This document shows positions 60,095 to 64,000 of a stretch of DNA of 64,000 nt, piece after piece. Below the pieces are notes generated by a model that did no database searches, had not been told where the DNA came from, and saw only the letters and a program-made list of their open reading frames with translations. The position numbers were made by a program, and so were the translations under genes. The stretch is from Prauserella cavernicola (GTDB lineage Bacteria > Actinomycetota > Actinomycetes > Mycobacteriales > Pseudonocardiaceae): positions 175,577 through 239,576 of the forward strand of contig NZ_JAENJH010000008.1 of the NCBI RefSeq assembly GCF_016595675.1, given 5' to 3'. How positions within the stretch are numbered: the first letter of the stretch is position 1; every line of letters begins with the position of its first letter.

Positions 60095-61297
60095 ATGATG
60101 CCGGTCATGCGCAGAGGGGGAACCGCGGCCAGGCGCGGCGTGCTCGTCACCGAGATATCGGTGCTCGTCGTGGCCACGATCGCCGACAGCGTGCTGGCCC
60201 TGCGGTTCCCCGGCTCGGACCGCGGCTGGACCGACACGCTGGCCGGTTTCCTGGCTCCGGCCGGGCCGGCGATGGCGGTGCTGGCCGTGCTGCGGCGACG
60301 GTTCCGCCGGCACGTCGGCACGCTCGCCGCCGCGGTCGCAGGGCTCTCGGCCTTCAGCACGGTCGTGGCGCTGGTCGCCGGACACGGCGGGGCGCAACCG
60401 GTTCTCACCGAGATCGTGGCCGCGGGCGTGCTCACCGCCGCGGTGTGCCGGCGGCTCCCGCCGGCACACGCGGCGGCGCTCGCCTCGGCGCTGGGCGCGG
60501 TGATGATCGCGGCGCCCTTGCTGCGCTACGGCCTCGACGAACCCGAAGCACTGATCAGCGTGGCGGCCGCGGCCTACTGGGGCGCGTGCCTCGGCGTCGG
60601 GCTGATCCTGCGCGATGCCGACGGCCGCCAGCGCGCGGTCCTGGAGCGGGTTCGCTCGCAGGAACGTCTGCAACTGGCCAGGGAACTCCACGACCTGGTC
60701 TCGCACCACGTCAGTGGGATCGTGGTCCGGGTGCAGGCCGCTCGCGCGATCACCGAGGCCGCTCCCGACGGACAGGACCACGCGGGGGTCTACCGCGAGA
60801 TCGAGGAGGCGGGCGGGGCGGCACTGAGCGCGGCGCGCCGACTGGTCGGCATGCTGCGCGACACCGAACACGTCCCTCCCCCGGCCGGTGCGAGCCTCGG
60901 TGACACGGTGCGCGCCGCTGCCGGGACCACCCCGCCAGACGTCGCCGAGGAACTGGACCAGCTGGTGCTCCCGCCACAACTGGCCACCACGGTGCACCGG
61001 GTGGTACTCGAGGCGCTGACCAACGTCCGCAGGCACGCGCCGGATGCCGCCGACGTGTCGGTGACCGCACGGGCCGACGCCGACGACCTGGTACTCGACG
61101 TGCACAACGACGGGGTCACATCGGCACCGGCCTCCGCCCCCAGCGGATTCGGCATCGTCGGGATGACCGAGCGGATCACGATGCTCGGTGGCAGTCTGAG
61201 CGCTGGACCGGCGCCCGGCCGGTGCTGGCGCGTCATCGCACGACTGCCGCTGGGCAGTGAGCACCGGCCCTTCGACACACTGCCCCAGGGGATCTGA
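60095..61297 (+). CDS. Sensor histidine kinase, NarL/DesK type
   Basis: This 400-residue kinase has about five or six membrane segments in the first 185 residues. A HisKA_3 dimerisation box follows (ERLQLARELHDLVSHHVSGI, phospho-accepting His in ELHD). The ATPase domain has VLEALTNVRRHAPDAADVSV (N-box) and GFGIVGMTERITMLGG (G-box). It phosphorylates the response regulator encoded immediately after it, with overlapping stop and start (TGATG). The signal is unknown; a short membrane-embedded sensor suggests an envelope cue. Confidence 0.9.
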   Translation: MMPVMRRGGTAARRGVLVTEISVLVVATIADSVLALRFPGSDRGWTDTLAGFLAPAGPAMAVLAVLRRRFRRHVGTLAAAVAGLSAFSTVVALVAGHGGAQPVLTEIVAAGVLTAAVCRRLPPAHAAALASALGAVMIAAPLLRYGLDEPEALISVAAAAYWGACLGVGLILRDADGRQRAVLERVRSQERLQLARELHDLVSHHVSGIVVRVQAARAITEAAPDGQDHAGVYREIEEAGGAALSAARRLVGMLRDTEHVPPPAGASLGDTVRAAAGTTPPDVAEELDQLVLPPQLATTVHRVVLEALTNVRRHAPDAADVSVTARADADDLVLDVHNDGVTSAPASAPSGFGIVGMTERITMLGGSLSAGPAPGRCWRVIARLPLGSEHRPFDTLPQGI

Positions 61298-61947
61298 TGT
61301 CCATCCGCGTACTCGTCGCCGACGACCAGACGTTGGTACGGACCGGTTTCCGGCTGGTGCTCGAGGCCGCACCGGACATCGAGGTGATCGCCGAGGCCGC
61401 CGACGGCGAAGCCGCGGTCCGGCTGGCGCGGCGGCTGCGGCCCGACGTCACGCTGATGGACATCCGGATGCCCAAGGTCGACGGGCTGCAGGCGACCGAG
61501 CAACTGGCCGGGCCCGCGGTCGCCGATCCGCTGCGGGTGGTCGTGGTGACCACCTACGACGCCGACGAGAACGTCTACGCCGCCCTGCTCGGCGGCGCCT
61601 GCGGCTTCCTGCTCAAGGATGCCGGCCCTCGGTTGCTGGTGGAGGCCGTGCGGGCGGCGGCCAACGGGGACGCGATGGTCTCGCCGGCGGTGACCGTGCG
61701 CTTGCTGGCCCGCTTCACGGAGAACGTGCGCCGCCGCTCCCAACCGGTGCCGACTCCCCTGACCGACCGGGAGTCCGATGTGGTGCTGGCGGTCGCCCGA
61801 GGCCGGACCAACGCCGAGATCGGCGCCGACCTGGGCATCTCGCTGTCCACGGTGAAGACCCACCTGGCGAGCGCGCAGGGCAAGCTCGACGCCCGTAACC
61901 GCACCGAGATCGCCATCTGGGCGTGGCAGCGCGGCCTGCTCCGCTGA
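61297..61947 (+). CDS. Response regulator, NarL/LuxR type
   Basis: This 216-residue response regulator has a receiver domain with acidic pair VADDQTLVRTGF, phospho-acceptor Asp55 (VTLMDIRMPKVDG) and the switch lysine in LLKDAG. A LuxR helix-turn-helix follows (LTDRESDVVLAVARGRTNAE, then LGISLSTVKTHLA). It pairs with the kinase before it. Targets may include the peptidase gene to the right or the small membrane genes to the left. Confidence 0.93.
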   Translation: MSIRVLVADDQTLVRTGFRLVLEAAPDIEVIAEAADGEAAVRLARRLRPDVTLMDIRMPKVDGLQATEQLAGPAVADPLRVVVVTTYDADENVYAALLGGACGFLLKDAGPRLLVEAVRAAANGDAMVSPAVTVRLLARFTENVRRRSQPVPTPLTDRESDVVLAVARGRTNAEIGADLGISLSTVKTHLASAQGKLDARNRTEIAIWAWQRGLLR

Positions 61948-61965
61948 TCACTCACCCGAGGGCCC

Positions 61966-62000
61966 CGTTCGTCGTCCCGCTGGTGGCGAGACGACGAACG
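61966..62000. terminator. Bidirectional terminator
   Basis: CGTTCGTCGTC (61966-61976) pairs exactly with 61990-62000 across a 13-base loop between convergent genes. Confidence 0.75.
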
Positions 62001-62024
62001 AGGCCGGGCCGACTCACCGCGTAG

Positions 62025-63740
62025 TCAGCGGCGTGGCGCGTTCACGTCGCTGATCATCGCCTGCACCGAGGCGAGCAGCTCGGGCAGTTCCGCCTCGGCC
62101 GCCCGCATGGGCTGCACGGCCGCCGTGCGGACCGGACCGGGAACGGGGTGCACCTCGGTCTCGCCGGGAAGCGGAGTCCCCGGGCAGGTCGCGTTGCCAG
62201 GGCGTGAGTTGTTCACCAGGAAGACGTTGACCATCCCGTCCACACACGGGTTGCCGTCGAAGGCGTACTGCCCGTGGAACGGGCTGTCGTCCACCGAGAC
62301 CATGCTCACGCCGGGAGCCGCCCGCACCGCCGACCTGGCCTGCTCGTACCCGGTCTGCGGGTCGAGCTCACCCTGCACGACCAGCACGCGGTCGGCCACC
62401 TCCTCCGGCAGCTCGGGCAGCTCCTGGCGCGGCTCGTCGGACCAGAAGGAGCAGGGTTCGCTCAGCCCGTACGCCCAGCCGTTCAGCGGGTACTGCGGTC
62501 CCTGCCGGTCGCTGAGCCTGCGGTACCAGGACTCCGACCGGGTCACCTGGTCACCGCAGGCCACGGCGTAGCGCGTCGCCGGAACCTGTTGGTAGTCCTC
62601 CGGATCGTCGGCGAGAGCTCGCGCGACAACATCGGGAGTCAGCTCGGCGAGCTGCACGCCGAACCGGCTGCGGGACAGCTCGTCCAGCGCGGGGGCGAGC
62701 TCCGAGTCGGCCAGTGCCGTGGCGGGGTCCTCTCCGTCCGCGCCGCCCACCGCCTGGACGAACACCGCCGCACCCAGGATCCAGCGCAGCTGCGAGCCCA
62801 TGCCGGTGAACATCATGTCGTAGCTGTTCGGGCTGGTGCCCATGGTCGCGAAGAACTCGCGGCCGCGTTCCCAGTTCGCCGCGGCCTCCTCGACGGTGGA
62901 CCCGACCTCGTCGGGGAACTGGCGGGTCATCCACGGCAGGAATGAGTCCTCGAACAGCCGCTGGTTGATGCGCGGCCAGTCCTCGAACGCCGCCTGGAGC
63001 CGACCCTGGAAGTCGGTGCCGGAGTCCAGCACCATCTTGCCCGCACTGTCGGGGAACAAGGACGCGTACTTGGCGCCGAGCCAGGTTCCGTAGGAGTAAC
63101 CGATGTAGTTCAGCGTGGACTCGCCGAGCAGGTGCCGGATCAGCTCCATGTCGTGGGCGGTCTGCCAGGTGGTGAGAAACGGCGCGAGCGCTTCGCTCTG
63201 GCACGCCTCGGCGACCGCGCGCGGTTGCTTGACGTGCTCGGCGATGCTGTCCGCCGAACGATCCCGCGCGTCGAGATCGGTGCGCTGGGACAACCGGTCC
63301 ACCGGCACCTCGCAGGTCTCGGGGGCGAAGCCCCCTTCCTGCCCCGTCCCACGCGGATCCATGCCGATCAGGTCATAGCCCTCGTGCAATGTCGGCTGGG
63401 CGGCGGCCAGCGAACCGGGCAGGGAGGTGCCCTGGGCACTGGGGCCACCGGGGTTGACCAGCAGCGAGCCGAGGTGCTCGCCGGTAGCCGCGACTCGGCT
63501 GATCGACACCTGCAGGTTCCGTCCGGTCTCGGGCGCCGCCCAGTCGCGCGGCACGGTCACCAGCGCACACTCCGCGGGCTTCGCGTCCTCGGCAGGGGTG
63601 AACGGGCACGGCTCCCAGGTGAGTTGCTGGTCGGCGTACCCGGCGAACGGCCCGGTCACGGCGCCCGCAGGAACCACGGCCCCGGTGAGGACGAGTGCCG
63701 AGGTGAACGCGAGCACCGCGCCGACAGTGGATCTGCGCAC
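62025..63740 (-). CDS. Secreted tripeptidyl aminopeptidase-like alpha/beta hydrolase
   Basis: This 571-residue exported hydrolase is of the actinomycete tripeptidyl/prolyl aminopeptidase group (SlpD/SlpE-like). It has a signal peptide (AVLAFTSALVLTGAVVPAGA), LLVNPGGPSAQGTSL as oxyanion region, GYSYGTWLGAKYASLFP with the nucleophile serine, and VVQGELDPQT and SPFHGQYAF with acid and histidine. Several cysteines suggest disulfides outside the cell. It releases short peptides from protein N-termini, feeding amino acid uptake. Single gene with its own promoter in 63741-63836. Confidence 0.9.
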   Translation of the reverse strand: MRRSTVGAVLAFTSALVLTGAVVPAGAVTGPFAGYADQQLTWEPCPFTPAEDAKPAECALVTVPRDWAAPETGRNLQVSISRVAATGEHLGSLLVNPGGPSAQGTSLPGSLAAAQPTLHEGYDLIGMDPRGTGQEGGFAPETCEVPVDRLSQRTDLDARDRSADSIAEHVKQPRAVAEACQSEALAPFLTTWQTAHDMELIRHLLGESTLNYIGYSYGTWLGAKYASLFPDSAGKMVLDSGTDFQGRLQAAFEDWPRINQRLFEDSFLPWMTRQFPDEVGSTVEEAAANWERGREFFATMGTSPNSYDMMFTGMGSQLRWILGAAVFVQAVGGADGEDPATALADSELAPALDELSRSRFGVQLAELTPDVVARALADDPEDYQQVPATRYAVACGDQVTRSESWYRRLSDRQGPQYPLNGWAYGLSEPCSFWSDEPRQELPELPEEVADRVLVVQGELDPQTGYEQARSAVRAAPGVSMVSVDDSPFHGQYAFDGNPCVDGMVNVFLVNNSRPGNATCPGTPLPGETEVHPVPGPVRTAAVQPMRAAEAELPELLASVQAMISDVNAPRR

Positions 63741-63836
63741 AGCAGTCCTTTCGTGGCAGGGAATGGAGAAGAACCCATCCCAGCAGCACTCCTGCCACAG
63801 CGTCCACGACCACGTAGTACTTTCGGCCGACCCGCC

Positions 63837-64000
63837 TCAGCTGGTGCGGACCACCACGGTCCGCGCCACCACGTCGCCAAGGCGCTGGCGCCGATCGGTC
63901 ACCGCGATGCCGACCACCGCCACCAGCCCGAGCAACAGACCGTCCACTGTGAACAGAAGCCAGCGCAGAAAGAAGTCACGGGCGCGCGGGTGACCGCCGC
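63837..64000 (-). CDS. RDD-family membrane protein, C-terminal end
   Basis: Only the last 53 codons are inside the window. They read HPRARDFFLRWLLFTVDGL, a hydrophobic stretch LLLGLVAVVGIAVTD, then RRQRLGDVVARTVVVRTS and stop. The RRQRLGD motif near the end of the last membrane segment is typical of RDD proteins, small membrane proteins some of which exchange ions. Nothing can be said of the start. Confidence 0.7.
   Translation of the reverse strand, partial: GGHPRARDFFLRWLLFTVDGLLLGLVAVVGIAVTDRRQRLGDVVARTVVVRTS

Noticed and set aside
59474-61372. A 632-codon minus-strand frame opposite the histidine kinase
   Set aside because: Shadow of the kinase; low-complexity Arg/Gly/His-rich translation without motifs.
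1-64000. CRISPR arrays, tRNA, rRNA and phage genes
   Set aside because: No regularly spaced repeats, cloverleaf-like or rRNA-like segments, or phage structural genes were recognised on either strand.

Overview
The window is very GC-rich, uses many GTG starts and is packed with short-spaced or overlapping genes. Its gene families (LacI, IclR and GntR regulators, MHS-type symporters, NarL-type two-component pair, secreted tripeptidyl-peptidase-like hydrolase) point to an actinomycete. A soil Pseudonocardiales-type organism is my best inference. No rRNA, tRNA, CRISPR array, transposase or phage gene was seen. Nearly everything is catabolic accessory content.

Layout. (1) 1-1.8 kb: the visible part of a UvrA-like ABC ATPase and a split-barrel flavoprotein. 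(2) 1.9-8.5 kb: an orphan Imm53 immunity gene with a 58-codon partner, then a sugar or polyol locus (LacI, MHS transporter, two unknown proteins, divergent mannitol-type dehydrogenase, DapA-fold aldolase). (3) 8.7-23.4 kb: a hydroxyproline/proline-derivative catabolic region. It has a Cys/Cys 4-hydroxyproline epimerase-like enzyme, a semialdehyde dehydrogenase, a pyrroline-hydroxycarboxylate deaminase-like DapA protein, an FAD/NAD(P) protein, two substrate-binding proteins, a polar amino acid ABC transporter, a GntR regulator and an enolase-superfamily racemase resembling hydroxyproline-betaine epimerase. Two further proline-racemase paralogs form inverted repeat arms around the transporter, GntR and racemase genes. 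A 21-bp operator-like motif recurs at four promoters. (4) 23.7-31 kb: scattered oxidoreductases, hydrolases, SnoaL-like proteins (one frameshifted) and TetR. (5) 31.3-50.2 kb: a large two-armed catabolic island. It encodes a luciferase-type flavin monooxygenase, its flavin reductase and a dedicated RibBA. It also has five short-chain dehydrogenases, a kinase plus acyl-CoA dehydrogenase pair of the 4-hydroxyacyl-CoA type, a CaiB-type CoA transferase, an enoyl-CoA hydratase, three alpha/beta hydrolases, an MHS transporter and a Crp/Fnr regulator. The same 21-bp element with a TGTGA half-site lies at three promoters of this island. (6) 50.3-51.3 kb: a decayed ABC ATPase and an orphan peptidoglycan-binding-like protein. 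(7) 51.3-59 kb: an aromatic-acid-type MFS transporter, a cupin, two IclR regulators, a tautomerase and a complete meta-cleavage lower pathway (hydratase, acylating aldehyde dehydrogenase, aldolase, second hydratase/decarboxylase). (8) 59-64 kb: small membrane proteins, a NarL-type two-component system, a secreted peptidase and the end of an RDD protein.

Working model. Region 3 imports a proline derivative and converts it to 2-oxoglutarate. Region 5 oxidises a ketone-like substrate to an ester or lactone, hydrolyses it, makes a CoA thioester and moves a gamma-hydroxyl so that beta-oxidation can proceed. Region 7 turns 2-hydroxymuconate-type products into pyruvate and acetyl-CoA, but no ring-cleavage enzyme of a known family lies in the window.
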